From Saprospirales bacterium (GTDB lineage: Bacteria > Bacteroidota > Bacteroidia > Chitinophagales > Saprospiraceae): 64,000 nucleotides of DNA. Below are positions 35,122 to 44,583 of the stretch, piece after piece; position 1 is the stretch's first letter, and every line of letters starts with the position of its first letter. A program made the position numbers and the translations under genes. The notes below the pieces were generated by a model, which saw only the letters and a list, made by a program, of their open reading frames with translations, was not told where the DNA came from and ran no database searches. The stretch lies in contig JADJBL010000011.1 of assembly GCA_016703765.1 (NCBI GenBank), positions 1 through 64,000 on the forward strand. Direction: 5' to 3'.

Positions 35122-35748
35122 TTATACCAAGGAGTTCTGATTCTCCAAAACATAAAAATAAGACCTCCCTTCCCCCATCAGATCGTAGTTTACAATCCCT
35201 TTTTCGCTGTGCTCATTCATAAAACCGGCCAGGGCAAAATCCCCGGCGCAGAAGGCCGTATGCAGAAACAACAGGCCGATGGCCAGAAGGGGATACCAGA
35301 CCGACAGCACCAAAGCCCCCAAGGATATTACCACAAAAGGGGCGAATGCTACCAGGTAAAACTCCCGCTCGTTTGCCACGAAGCGGTCGGCTCCGGCCAT
35401 GAGGTAGAGTTTACGCCAATTGGCCCGGTATTGGACTGGTGGAGCACCCACTGCCTTCAGCGCCACCCCGTGGATGAGTTCGTGGACAGGCGCCAGCAGG
35501 AAGGCAAGCGCCAGGCCGTAGGAGAATTGGGTCAGGGTATGCTCCCACGCCTTCGGCGCGCGGAAGATGGCAAAGGTTAGAAAGCCTATGGAGAGCGCCA
35601 GGAGTAATAGCACCAGCCCCCGGTAGCTGCGCGAGATCCAGTTGGCCTTGACCAGTTGTTCCTGCACAAAGGGGATGATCTCCCGGTGGTCGAGGCTGGC
35701 GAGGAGGCGGTAGCCGGCGGCGGGGAGGTCTTCGGGGGGGAGGCGCAT
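35122..35748 (-). CDS. DUF3267 family putative membrane zinc metallopeptidase
   Basis: The 208-residue protein has about four transmembrane helices and a HELIH zincin motif near residue 89 (LAFLLAPVHELIHGVALKAVG), followed by a histidine-poor soluble segment and YLVAFAPFVVISLGALV. These are features of the DUF3267/putative zincin peptidase family related to site-2-like membrane proteases. Substrate unknown. It lies 3 bp beyond the end of the broken fic gene on the same strand and may share its transcript. Confidence 0.78.
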   Translation of the reverse strand: MRLPPEDLPAAGYRLLASLDHREIIPFVQEQLVKANWISRSYRGLVLLLLALSIGFLTFAIFRAPKAWEHTLTQFSYGLALAFLLAPVHELIHGVALKAVGAPPVQYRANWRKLYLMAGADRFVANEREFYLVAFAPFVVISLGALVLSVWYPLLAIGLLFLHTAFCAGDFALAGFMNEHSEKGIVNYDLMGEGRSYFYVLENQNSLV

Positions 35749-35751
35749 GGG

Positions 35752-36851
35752 CTATAAAAAGTAATTTTCGACGGCAAATTGATATTGTTCCATGAAAATC
35801 TCCTTGAAAGCCCTGATCGAGTTTTGTTCGTAAAATAGCAGAATAGCCTTTTTTATAATCGACCGTATCGACGCTTCTGTAGGAGAGAGGACACTTATTT
35901 CCGTTCATCAGGAGGCCATTGCCGACAATCCGTCCCTGTTCTTTTATTGCCGTCTTCAAAAGGTTGGATATAGGAGATCAGGAGGATACACAAAAGGGCT
36001 TTCTCGAAGGTATTACTTCTTTTGTTGACCTCCAGGCACATCTACTCCAGGTGTTCCCTGATTTGAAATTCATTGTCGGGAGGCCTGTATTGAGTGCCCG
36101 TGATCCCCACCAGGCGGGTCCTGATATTTCTCGGCAAGCCGAGATCTTTGGTCAAGATTGCGTGGACGTCTTCAATGTCTCTGATTTTAAGCGGATTGAA
36201 CAGGTCTGCATGACTTTTGACATAATCTATGGCGTATTTGTGGTTGAGAAGCATAGTTGCCTCCTCTTTTGTGTTTTTTCCCGATTCGATCTTATATTTG
36301 AGTAGTTGCTCGGTATCGAGCAGGTCATAGGTATTCCCTTCAATTTGCGATGACTTCCAGCTCAGTTCGATAGTCAGTCTTTCAAATTCCTTATTGTATA
36401 ATGTCGGGGAAAAATTTTTTAAGCGATCCTGATATTTGGTTGTCAGGCTGTCCAGAAACTGCAGCTCTTCCGCGGTGAAAAGACTTTCTTTATCCAGCAA
36501 CCTGAAGATATCCCTATTGAAAAGTTTGAAGACCTTCCTTTTATCCGGTTCAACCAGAAAATAAGCCGACGTGTCGATGAACCTGTGCAAAAGATAGCTC
36601 GGCGAGAGCTTGTAGGATGTATATCTGCCCTTCCCTTCTCGGAGGATATACCCCAAGCGCAGCAATTCTGCAAGATCCCTGTTGATGCTGGGGACAGAAA
36701 TCCCCATACCCAGCAATTCCATTACGCTTGAAATGCCTAAGGAAGGGTTCGTTTCTATAATTTCCAGGATTCTCTTCTGCCTCGGGGTTATTTCTGGTTT
36801 CATAAGCTTGAATAGGCTCCTGTGTTCTCTTAAAAGTGAGTTTCCTATCAT
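35752..36851 (-). pseudogene. Fic/DOC family protein with N-terminal HTH; nonsense codon and two frameshifts
   Basis: The N-terminus (residues 15-90) is a winged-helix domain (TPRQKRILEIIETNPSLGISSVMELL, SINRDLAELLRLGYI). A Fic region follows with SSQIEGNTYDLLDTEQLL, the inhibitory-type helix motif, and TGTQYRPPDNEFQIREHLE. There the frame hits TAG (36044-36042) where a Glu codon is expected, then continues in frame as MCLEVNKRSNTFEKALL to the core motif QPFEDGNKRTG. Two one-base insertions follow, in GGG at 35934-35936 and A6 at 35849-35854, before the C-terminus EIFMEQYQFAVENYFL. The core lacks the first His (Gln instead). Fic enzymes AMPylate proteins. Confidence 0.82.
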
Positions 36852-36909
36852 AAAGGTACTTCCAACCTATCAAAAATGATAGATTGGGAGGAGGAAAATG
36901 ATAGGTTGG
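36851..36909 (-). promoter_or_regulatory. Three-copy operator upstream of the fic gene
   Basis: CCAACCTATCA (36862-36872) is inverted relative to TGATAGATTGG (36877-36887) and TGATAGGTTGG (36899-36909). The latter two are direct copies exactly 22 bp apart. A partial fourth TGATAGG overlaps the start codon at 36851. The arrangement suggests cooperative binding of a helix-turn-helix protein, possibly the Fic protein's own N-terminal domain. Confidence 0.55.
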
Positions 36910-36957
36910 AGGGTTGTGGGAGGGGTTTGTCTGGTTAGCCCTCTAGATATAAACAGG

Positions 36958-36991
36958 AAAGGCTCCGGGCGCAAATGCACCCGGAGCCTTT
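36958..36991 (-). terminator. Hairpin terminator after tRNA-Gln
   Basis: The stem AAAGGCTCCGGG/CCCGGAGCCTTT has a 10-nt loop and lies 12 bp past the tRNA 3' end on the minus strand. Confidence 0.75.
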
Positions 36992-37002
36992 CTCAAATTT
37001 TC

Positions 37003-37075
37003 GTAGACCCACAAGGACTCGAACCTTGACTGACGGAACCAAAATCCGGAGTGCTGCCATTACACCATGGGTCTA
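37003..37075 (-). tRNA. tRNA-Gln (TTG)
   Basis: Minus-strand cloverleaf: acceptor TAGACCC/GGGTCTA, D arm with GGTGTAATGGCAGC, anticodon stem CCGGA/TCCGT with one terminal mismatch, loop TTTTGGT with anticodon TTG at 37042-37040, and T arm around GGTTCGAGTCC. The CCA end is not encoded. Confidence 0.93.
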
Positions 37076-37167
37076 AAAACCAGCTCCCAAAAAGAGCGAG
37101 GCAAAAGTAGTGGGTTTGGGGGATATGCGCAAGGGCTTGGGAATCTTTTTTGTGCAGGGTGCACTCC

Positions 37168-38025
37168 TCACGCCACCATCCCCACCCTCGGCTCCTCCCC
37201 TCCCGCCAGGCGGGCAAACAGGGCGTCGTCGTTCAAAATGTCGTACAACCACTCGTGGTACTCCGGAAAACCGGGCAGGTTGTTGTGGCCGCCGCCCTCC
37301 ACGCGGATCAGGTGCACCATGCCGGGGTTGACCCGCGTGAGCAACACACTTTGATGAAAAGGGATGAGCCGGTCGCGGTCGCCATGCAGGATGAAGACCG
37401 GACAAGTAATTTTCTTCAGAAACTGATCGGTGCGGATCTTGTATTTCAGCAGCCACTTTAAGGGCAACCAGAAGGCGTAGCGGCGGATATGATAGATAAA
37501 ACTGTAGTAAGGCGAGTCGAGTAGAAGCATCTTGGGCCGATTCCAGGAGGCGATGCGGGCGGCGATGCCGCTGCCCAGAGAGCGGCCGTAAATGATGATT
37601 TTGTCCTCCGGATATTGGGTGGTCAGCCATTTGTACACAAACTGCCCGTCGTTGAAAAGGGCCGCTTCGGTGCGCTTGCCCAGGCTCTTGCCGAATCCCC
37701 GGTAATCCATCAGGAAAAAATCATAGCCCTTGCTGATGAAATCCCGCGCAAACTTTCCCCAGCCTTTGACGCTCTTCGAATTGCCCTTGAAATAAAACAC
37801 CACCCCTTTGCTGTTGGGCACCTTGAAATGGATCCCGTTGATCTGCCCGCCGTCCTCCATGTCAAAATTGACCTCATCGAACGGAAAGGGATACCGGTAC
37901 TCGAAATTTCGGGGAAGGATCTCCGGTCGGAAGAAGAAATAGTCCTGCATGATGTAAAAAACACCCCACAACAGGAAGTAAATCGCTGCTGTCCAGATGA
38001 GGATGGAGTAGAGGAGAGCGGGCAT
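37168..38025 (-). CDS. Alpha/beta hydrolase with N-terminal membrane anchor
   Basis: The 285-residue protein starts with a transmembrane helix (residues 4-26) followed by MQDYFFFRPEILP, then a hydrolase domain: FYFKGNSKSVKGWG at the oxyanion region, MDYRGFGKS, nucleophile GRSLGSG, acid GDRDRLIPF and histidine GGGHNN. Architecture and motifs match the frameshifted gene at 2117-2952, so the two are paralogues. Related proteins are annotated as alpha/beta hydrolases or BAAT-like esterases; substrate unknown. It is followed by tRNA-Gln on the same strand. Confidence 0.88.
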   Translation of the reverse strand: MPALLYSILIWTAAIYFLLWGVFYIMQDYFFFRPEILPRNFEYRYPFPFDEVNFDMEDGGQINGIHFKVPNSKGVVFYFKGNSKSVKGWGKFARDFISKGYDFFLMDYRGFGKSLGKRTEAALFNDGQFVYKWLTTQYPEDKIIIYGRSLGSGIAARIASWNRPKMLLLDSPYYSFIYHIRRYAFWLPLKWLLKYKIRTDQFLKKITCPVFILHGDRDRLIPFHQSVLLTRVNPGMVHLIRVEGGGHNNLPGFPEYHEWLYDILNDDALFARLAGGEEPRVGMVA

Positions 38026-38103
38026 TATATGGGGTGCTGGTTGATTTCTTTCAGAAATATAGCACTTTTCCCCACAAAGCGCCTAACAGGCGCTTATCAT
38101 TTT

Positions 38104-38571
38104 TTACCTCACCTCAAACGAATTGGCAAAATCCTCAAACAGCTTCCTCCTCGTGCCGCTGACCGTGGTGACGATCAGGGAATAGCGCTTGCCTTGATTG
38201 AAGAAGACGATGTTGTCGGACATAATATGCCGCGTAGCCGTCAGCGGCTTGATAACCTTATAAAACACGGCCGTATCGCTGCGGAAGGTGATCCATTCCG
38301 GTGAAAGATCCTGGGAGACGAGGTCCGCGAAATAGCCGCTGAGGTACTCGCGCTTCGTCAGCCCGTCGGGAATACCGCCTGGGTAATCCTGCACCTCTAT
38401 CTTGTACGTGGCGTTGTAATCGAATTTTTCACAGGAATATACCGTCAAACCCACCTTCTTCTCCACTTCGAAGGTACAAGGGCATTCTGCGGTGAAATCT
38501 GTGTTCGTCTGGCGCTGGGCTTGCAGGGAAAATGCGGCCAGCATTAAAATAAGCGCGATTGGATTTTTCAT
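38104..38571 (-). CDS. Small secreted protein, unknown function
   Basis: The 155-residue product has a signal peptide (MKNPIALILMLAAFSLQAQ) and a mature part with two cysteines in CPCTFEVEKKVGLTVYSCEKFDYN, then mixed alpha/beta sequence ending SFEVR. No family recognised. It sits between the hydrolase and the MFS gene on the same strand, 18 bp beyond the MFS stop codon, and is probably cotranscribed. Confidence 0.7.
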   Translation of the reverse strand: MKNPIALILMLAAFSLQAQRQTNTDFTAECPCTFEVEKKVGLTVYSCEKFDYNATYKIEVQDYPGGIPDGLTKREYLSGYFADLVSQDLSPEWITFRSDTAVFYKVIKPLTATRHIMSDNIVFFNQGKRYSLIVTTVSGTRRKLFEDFANSFEVR

Positions 38572-38589
38572 AGTCTGCTAAACGAAAGT

Positions 38590-39926
38590 TCAAAGTGACT
38601 TATTATCCTGCTTCCATCCCCGCAGGCCGTAAAAGACCAGGTATCCGTAGGCGACGAAAGGAACCAAAAACGCCCCTTTCACCCCAAGTGTCGTATCGGC
38701 AGCAAAACCCTGCAACAAGGGGATCAAAGCCCCGCCCACGATCATCATCACCAGCAGCGAAGAGCCCATGCTGGTGTATTGCTTCAGGTCGCGGATGGCC
38801 AGGGTGAAGATATTCGACCACATGATGGAATTGAACAGGCCCACGCCCAGCACCGCCCACAGGGCAATGTCGCCCTGCCCCAGCATCGTGACGCCCAGGA
38901 GCGCCATGCAGCAGAGCGCGAAAAAGGCCAGCAAACCCTGTGGAGTGTGCCGCCCAAACAGGAAAGCCAGGTAATTGAGCGCCAGCATCACGGCAAATCC
39001 ACCCACCATCGAGAGCGGCAAGTCGTTGATCACCGCCACCATCAGCACCACCAGCACTGCCAGCACCGGGATGGGCAGCATTTGGGTGGCTCGCTGCATA
39101 AGGGTCTTTTTCCCGCTCAGGGCGATGGCCCCCAGGAAACGCCCCACCATGGCGCCGCCCCAATAGAAAGCCACATGGCTGCCGGCGGTCTTGTTGTCCA
39201 GCGCAATCGTGGGCTCTGCCTTGAAATACTCCACCAGGAAACTGCCGATGGCGATCTCCGCCCCCACGTAGCAGAAAATGGCCGCAGCGCCCAGATAGAG
39301 GTGCGGATAGCGCCAGAGGCTGAACCCCTTCCGTTCGGGCTCCGAATATTCGATGACCGGCAAATGCAGGTAGCGAAAAACCAGCCCGATGGCCACCAGG
39401 GCCAGGGCCAAAAAAATGTAGGGGCCTTGTACCGTCTGTACATCGACGACCTCCTTGTTTTGAAGAATCAGCCAGGCGCCTAACAGGGGCCCGATGGTAT
39501 GCCCCAGCGAGTTGAAGCCCTGCGCCAGGTTCAGCCTGCTCGCCGCCGTCTCCGGCGGGCCGATGATAGCCACATACGGATTGGCCGCCACCTGCAAAAT
39601 GGTGATGCCGGAGGCCAGGATGAACAGGCCCAGCAAAAACACCCCATATATTTTTACGATGGAGGCAGGTAAAACACAAAACAACCCACGCCCATCAACA
39701 ACAAGCCGATCACGATGCCCCTTTTGTAACCCACTTTCCGGATCAATGTCCCCGCCGGCCAGCTCATGACGAAATAGGCCCCGAAAAAGAAAAACTGGAT
39801 CAACTGCGCCTGCCAGTGCTGCAACTCAAACGCCGCCTTCATGTGGGGCACGAGGATGTCGTTGAGGGACGTGAGCAGGCCCCAGAGGAAGAAGAGGATG
39901 ATGAGGGAGAGGAAGGAGAAGCGCAT
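38590..39926 (-). CDS. Sugar MFS transporter, FucP/GluP family; frameshifted as sequenced
   Basis: The joined protein is about 444 residues with 12 transmembrane helices. The first frame gives MRFSFLSLIILFFLWGLLTSLNDILVPHMKA and FFGAYFVMSWPAG, ending VGCFVFYLP. The second continues SIVKIYGVFLLGLFILASGITILQVAANPYV, TAASRLNLAQGFNSLGHTIGPLLGA and later SNIFTLAIRDLKQYTSMGSSLLVMMIVGGALIPLL. These are FucP-family hallmarks for proton-coupled sugar uptake. One base is missing near 39663. It is adjacent to a GH92 mannosidase, suggesting uptake of released sugar. Confidence 0.87.
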
Positions 39927-39932
39927 GGGAAA

Positions 39933-40013
39933 ATTTTTAGTTTTTAGTGCTTAGTTTTTAGTTGGGGCGAAGCCTGAACTAACTAAAAATTCAAAACTAA
40001 AAACTAAAAACTA
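39933..40013. repeat. Stop-anchored tandem-unit hairpin F (7-nt units)
   Basis: On the minus strand it begins with the TAG stop of the GH92 gene and repeats TAGTTTT, TAGTTTT, is mirrored by CTAAAAACTAAGCACTAAAAACTAAAAA, and stops 7 bp before the MFS start codon. With 7-nt spacing the TAG falls in successive frames. Confidence 0.82.
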
Positions 40014-42896
40014 CCGAATTGTTATTTCGTCCGCAAAAACCCAACTCTTCCCCCCTTCCCCTTTATGGCCCGGCGGACAAACGCCGCGGTTGACGCCTTT
40101 CACCCTGATATAGCGGGCTTTGGCTTTGACGGGCCTGGCGTAGGACTGGATCAGCACCCCCGGCTTTAGGGGAGAGGTTTCCGTCTCCACGGCCCCAAAT
40201 CTTTCCAGTTTTTTCCATCTTCCGAAATGGCGAACTCTACGCGGAGGGGATAGAAAATCCAGGCGTTTTCGTCCTGCAGGAAGCGAACGGCGACCTCTTT
40301 CAGGGGAATGGACTCGCCCAGATCGAGCGTGGCGTCGAGGTCGACGCCTTCGTAGCCCTGCCATTCGCCGGTGCGGAAATCGGGGCCTCCCTCCAAGCCG
40401 TCTACCAGGCCCTGGTCGCCGCCGGCGGTGTATTGGCGGCCGTAGGGGTTGGCCAGGGCGATGCCCACCTTTCGGGACCGTTTGACAAACTCCGCCGCGA
40501 TGACCTTGCTCGGGCCGCTTTCGGGGTGAATGGCCACGGCTTTCAGGGTCGTGGTTTTGTCGATGGCAAAAGGTTTTTCAAATTTCAGGGCAGTCGCAGG
40601 CGCGGGCTCCGAGCCGTCGAGGGTGTAGTAGATGAGCGCATCCCGCGAGGCGCAGTTGAGGGCGATGGTATCCGTGTCGTCGAAGGAGCGATGGCCCTGG
40701 GAAAGGCGGGTAAAGGCGTGATCAGATGCTCGCCGATGCGGCTTTGTGGCCTATCGCCAGGCTGAGAACCCCAGCCCAGATTGGGTTCCTCGCCCACCTC
40801 GAATTCCAACAGCCCGCCCGCAACGATGTCTTCGTGGCGGATAAAGCTTTTCATATGGGGCTGACCGTTGAGGCGCACCGATTGAATATAGGGAGTACCC
40901 TTCCCTTGTCCGGTCGTTTTTACGGTGAAAGTTTTTCCGTTTTCGAGGTTCAGCGTGGCTTCCCGCAATTTCGGCGCCCCGAGGGCATACTCCCCGCTGC
41001 CGGGGCATACGGGGTAAAAGCCCATGGCGCTGAAGACGTACCAGGCCGACATTTGTCCGCAGTCCTCATTTCCCGAAAGACCGTCGGGGGCGTTGTGGTA
41101 AAGGGTGCTCATGATCTCCCAGACCCGTTCCTGGGTTTTCCAGGCGGCCCCGTCGTAGTTGTAGAGGTAGGCCATGTGGTGGCTGGGCTCGTTGCCGTGC
41201 GCATATTGCCCGATGAGTCCGGTGATGTCGGATTGTTCGCGGCCGGTGGTTTTCGAGTCGGCGGAAAAGAGGTCGTCGAGAAAATCGCTGAGCTTATCCT
41301 GGCCGCCCAGCAAATCCTTCCAGCCATCCACATCCTGCGGCACGTAGAAGCTGTACTGCCAGGCGTTGGCCTCGGTATAGTTGAAATTGACCTCGGAGGG
41401 ATCGAAGGGCTTTGCCCAGCGATGCCGGTTGCGGGCCCGCATGAAGCGGGTATCGGGGTCGTAGAGGTTTTTGTAGGATTGGGCGCGGCGGAGGTATTCG
41501 GCGTAGACATCCTCTTTCCCCATGGCTTTTGCCATTTGGGCGATACACCAGTCGTCGTAGGCGTATTCGAGGGTTTTCGAAACCGATTCCCCTTCCACGT
41601 CCGAGGGGATGAAGCCCCAATCCATGTAGGCTTTTTTGCCGAATTTGTCTTGTCGGGAAATGGCGAGCATGGCCTCCAGGGCTTTTTCCGCGTCGAAGTC
41701 GCGGATGCCTTTGAGGTAGGCGTCGGCGATGACCGACACGGAGTGGTAGCCGATCATGCAATAGGTCTCGTTGCCGGCCAGTTCCCAGACCGGTAGTTCG
41801 CCGCCCTGCTCGTGGTGGCGGAGGAAGGAATGGATGAAGTCGTTGCTGCGATCCACTTCCAAAATGGTGTAGAGCGGATGGGTAGCGCGGTAGGTATCCC
41901 AGATGGAGAAAACGGTGTATTGGGGGTGATCGCCGGCTGTGTGGATCTGCCGGTCCAGCCCGCGGTAGCGCCCATCCACGTCGGAGAATATGTTGGGCAC
42001 GACGCTGTTGTGGTAAAGGGCGGTGTAGAAAATGGTTTTGGTCTCCTCGTCCCCTACTGCTTTTACTTTGGACAGCTGCGTCTCCCATTTATCGGAAGCC
42101 TGTTTCCGGATGGCTTCAAAATCCCAGCCGGGCAGTTCCGCATCGAGGTTTTTGCGGGCGCCTTCGATATCGACGGCCGAGATCCCGACCTTGACCAGCA
42201 GGGTATCGGCGCCGGCCAGGTCGAACAGGAAGGCCGCTTTCGGCAGGGAATCTTGTATCGTTTTAAAAAAGGGTTTGGAAAAACGGGCGACGAAATAGAC
42301 GTGTTGCTCCCGCGCCCAGGCGTTCGACACCCGGAAGCCTTCGATCTCGGTATCGGAAACTACGCGCATGCTGTCTGCCCGCAGGCGGTCGCGGTGGGTG
42401 AGGTCGAGCAGGATATGGGCCGTATCGGCTTTTTCAAAAACATAGCGGTGAAAGCCCGTGCGTTCGGTGGCGGTCAGTTCGACCTGTACATCGGGCCCGT
42501 CCAGATGCACGGCGTAGTAGCCCGGCTCGGCTTTTTCAGTTTCCTTGCGGAAAGGCGATCTATAGCCCGGCTGCCCGTCGGCGCCGTTGTGGAAAAGAAC
42601 CGGCCCTGTGCCGGGCATGAGCAGGATATCGCAGTAGTCGGGAATGCCCGTGCCGCTGAGGTGGGTATGGCTGAACCCGTAAATGATCGAATCGGTGAAA
42701 TGGTAGCCCGAGCAGCCGTCCCATCCTTCCAGGCGGGTATCGGGGCTGAGTTGCACCATGCCGAAGGGCAGGGTGGCGCCGGGGTAGGTATGGCCGTGCC
42801 CGCCCGTGCCGATGAAGGGGTTGACGAAGGAGGTCAGCCGGGGGTGGGCGTGGAGCAGGCGAGATAGGACAAGACGAGGGGAAGGAGGTATTTCAT
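40011..42896 (-). CDS. GH92 family alpha-mannosidase lipoprotein; frameshifted as sequenced
   Basis: The true start is probably ATG 42896, giving a lipoprotein signal (LLPLVLSYLACS). A C missing in the run at 42840-42844 shifts the frame before LTSFVNPFIGTGGHGHTYPGATLPFGMVQLSPDTR, the GH92 N-terminus. Most of the enzyme (42759-40700) is intact, with SIWDTYRATHPLYTI, AGNETYCMIGYHS, MDWGFIPSD and NEDCGQMSAWYVFSAMGFYPVCPG. Further deletions near 40693 and in CCCC 40193-40196 break a C-terminal chitobiase-like/F5-8-like region ending FADEITIR. The enzyme trims alpha-mannosides at the cell surface. About 960 residues when joined. Confidence 0.88.
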
Positions 42897-42966
42897 GGTG
42901 ACTGGTGACTGGTGATTAGTGACTGGTAAAAATACTAGTCACCAGTCACTAATCACTAGTCACCAA
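42897..42966. repeat. Stop-to-start tandem-unit hairpin G (7-nt units)
   Basis: On the minus strand it runs from the last codon and TGA stop of the SDR gene (TGGTGACTAGTGATTAGTGAC) through a short TATTTTTAC loop to TCACCAGTCACC directly against the ATG of the GH92 gene. The whole gap is repeat. Confidence 0.85.
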
Positions 42967-43637
42967 GAAACTTCCTTCTTATCGCTAAAAAATTTCCCAG
43001 AAGGAATCTCCGCTTCGGTGGCGAGCCAGATGGCGGTTTCGGCGCCTTTTTCCACGGGGCGGGAAGCGCCGGGGCCGCCCATCTCGGTGCGCACCCAACC
43101 GGGGCACATGGCATTCACTTTGATAGAGGTGTTTCGCAATTCGTGGGCCAGCATGGCGGTGAATGCGTTCAGGCTCACTTTGGAAAGGCGGTAGCCGGCA
43201 TGGCCGCCGCGCAGTTCGCGCCAGGCGCCCATCTCGCTGGAAATATTGATGATCCTCGATTCGGCGCTCTCCGGCATGAGGGGAAGCACCATTTTTGTGG
43301 TCCGCAGGGCGCCGAACAGATTGGTCTCCAGCACCTCGTGGATCTCCTGGATATCGAAATCCAGCAGCCGCAGCCGCCCGAGGATGCCGGCGTTGTTGAT
43401 GAGCACATCGACCCGGTCCACCCGATCGCGGAGGAGGATGCCGAATGCCTCGGCGCTGTCGTCGCGGGCGACGTCCAACTCCAGGGCGATGGGCTCTCCT
43501 CCGATCTCCGCGGCGGCTCTTTTGGCTTTTTCCAGATCGCGGGCGGTCAGCACCACCCGAAATCCTTTTTGGATCAATTGCCGGGCGATCTCCTTGCCGA
43601 TGCCCCGGTTGGCGCCGGTCACTACAGCTGTTTTCAT
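42960..43637 (-). CDS. Short-chain dehydrogenase/reductase (SDR)
   Basis: The 225-residue enzyme has the Rossmann motif TGANRGIG (residues 7-14), LINNAGILGR, catalytic Ser in INISSEMG and YRLSK (YxxxK) before CPGWVRTEMGG. The start ATG 43637 was chosen because it gives the canonical MKTAVVTGANRGIG; it overlaps the sulfurtransferase stop by 4 bp, which points to translational coupling. Substrate unknown; the sequence resembles carbonyl-reductase-like classical SDRs. The stop codon lies within hairpin G. Confidence 0.9.
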   Translation of the reverse strand: MKTAVVTGANRGIGKEIARQLIQKGFRVVLTARDLEKAKRAAAEIGGEPIALELDVARDDSAEAFGILLRDRVDRVDVLINNAGILGRLRLLDFDIQEIHEVLETNLFGALRTTKMVLPLMPESAESRIINISSEMGAWRELRGGHAGYRLSKVSLNAFTAMLAHELRNTSIKVNAMCPGWVRTEMGGPGASRPVEKGAETAIWLATEAEIPSGKFFSDKKEVSW

Positions 43638-44485
43638 ATTTCGTCTTTTGCTATGGGCCTTTTCGGGTCGGTGATCCACTCGCTCCAGGAGCCGGGGTAT
43701 ATCCTGGCCATTCCGAGGCCCGCGATGCGCATGGCGAGCACATTATGGCAGGAGGTGACTCCGGAGCCGCAGTAGAACACCGTATTCCCGGCTTCCACGT
43801 CCCCGGTAAGGTCCAAAAATTTGCTTCGCAAAATAGCGGGATCTTTGAAGAAACCGTTCTCGTCCACATTATCCATAAAAAAATGATGGACGGCGCCGGG
43901 GATACGCCCCGCCACGGGGTCGATTGGCTCTTCCCGGCCGAGGTAGCGTTCGTAGGCCCGGGAGTCGACCAGGCGCCAGGCGGGGTCGAGGCGGATTTGT
44001 TCCACCATGCCGACCTCGGCGATCCAACCTTCCTGAAGGCGAGGGTTGAATGTCCGGGGCGGCCGCAAAGGGGCTTCTACCGAGACCGGAAGCCGGCGTG
44101 CATCCCAATGGGCCCAGCCGCCGTCCATCAGGGCCACGGCTTCGTGGCCCAACCATTGGAGCATCCACCAGAGGCGCACCGCCATGCCGCCGCCTTTAAA
44201 GTCGTAGACCACCACCTGCACTTTTTCGTCGATGCCCCAGGAGGAAAAAAGATCGACCATGCGCTCGAGAGGCGGTAGGGGATGCCTACCCGTTTTCCCC
44301 GGAATGATCTCTCCGGAAAGGTCTTCCTCCTGGTGGGCGTAAAAAGCGCCGGGGATATGGCCATCGAGGTATTCTTCGCGACCTTTGGAAGACTCCTGGA
44401 GCGAGAACCGGCAGTCGACCACCACCCAATCGGGGTCGTGCAAGTGGGCCAGTACGTCGTCGACGGAGATCAGGGTTGAAAACAT
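43634..44485 (-). CDS. sseA: Two-domain sulfurtransferase (rhodanese/3-mercaptopyruvate type)
   Basis: The 283-residue protein has two rhodanese domains. The N-terminal one has DCRFSLQESSKGREEYLDGHIPGA; the C-terminal one has VDSRAYERYLGREEPIDPVAGRIPGA and the active Cys in FYCGSGVTSC. The CGSGVT loop is typical of mercaptopyruvate-type enzymes, which use CGSGVTA rather than the CRKGVTA of thiosulfate rhodanese. It moves sulfane sulfur to acceptors such as cyanide or thiols. The 4-bp overlap with the SDR gene suggests an operon. Confidence 0.9.
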   Translation of the reverse strand: MFSTLISVDDVLAHLHDPDWVVVDCRFSLQESSKGREEYLDGHIPGAFYAHQEEDLSGEIIPGKTGRHPLPPLERMVDLFSSWGIDEKVQVVVYDFKGGGMAVRLWWMLQWLGHEAVALMDGGWAHWDARRLPVSVEAPLRPPRTFNPRLQEGWIAEVGMVEQIRLDPAWRLVDSRAYERYLGREEPIDPVAGRIPGAVHHFFMDNVDENGFFKDPAILRSKFLDLTGDVEAGNTVFYCGSGVTSCHNVLAMRIAGLGMARIYPGSWSEWITDPKRPIAKDEI

Positions 44486-44583
44486 GGCTCGCCGGTTTTT
44501 GACAATATCTCATTAAATTGCGAGCCGGCAAAGCCTTTAGGCAGCGTTTTCGTATCTTAAGCTCTCATCTCTTTAATCAAAAT

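Noticed and set aside
37003..37075. tRNA-Gln as an integration site with mobile element
   Set aside because: I found no integrase or direct repeat of the tRNA 3' end within several kilobases.
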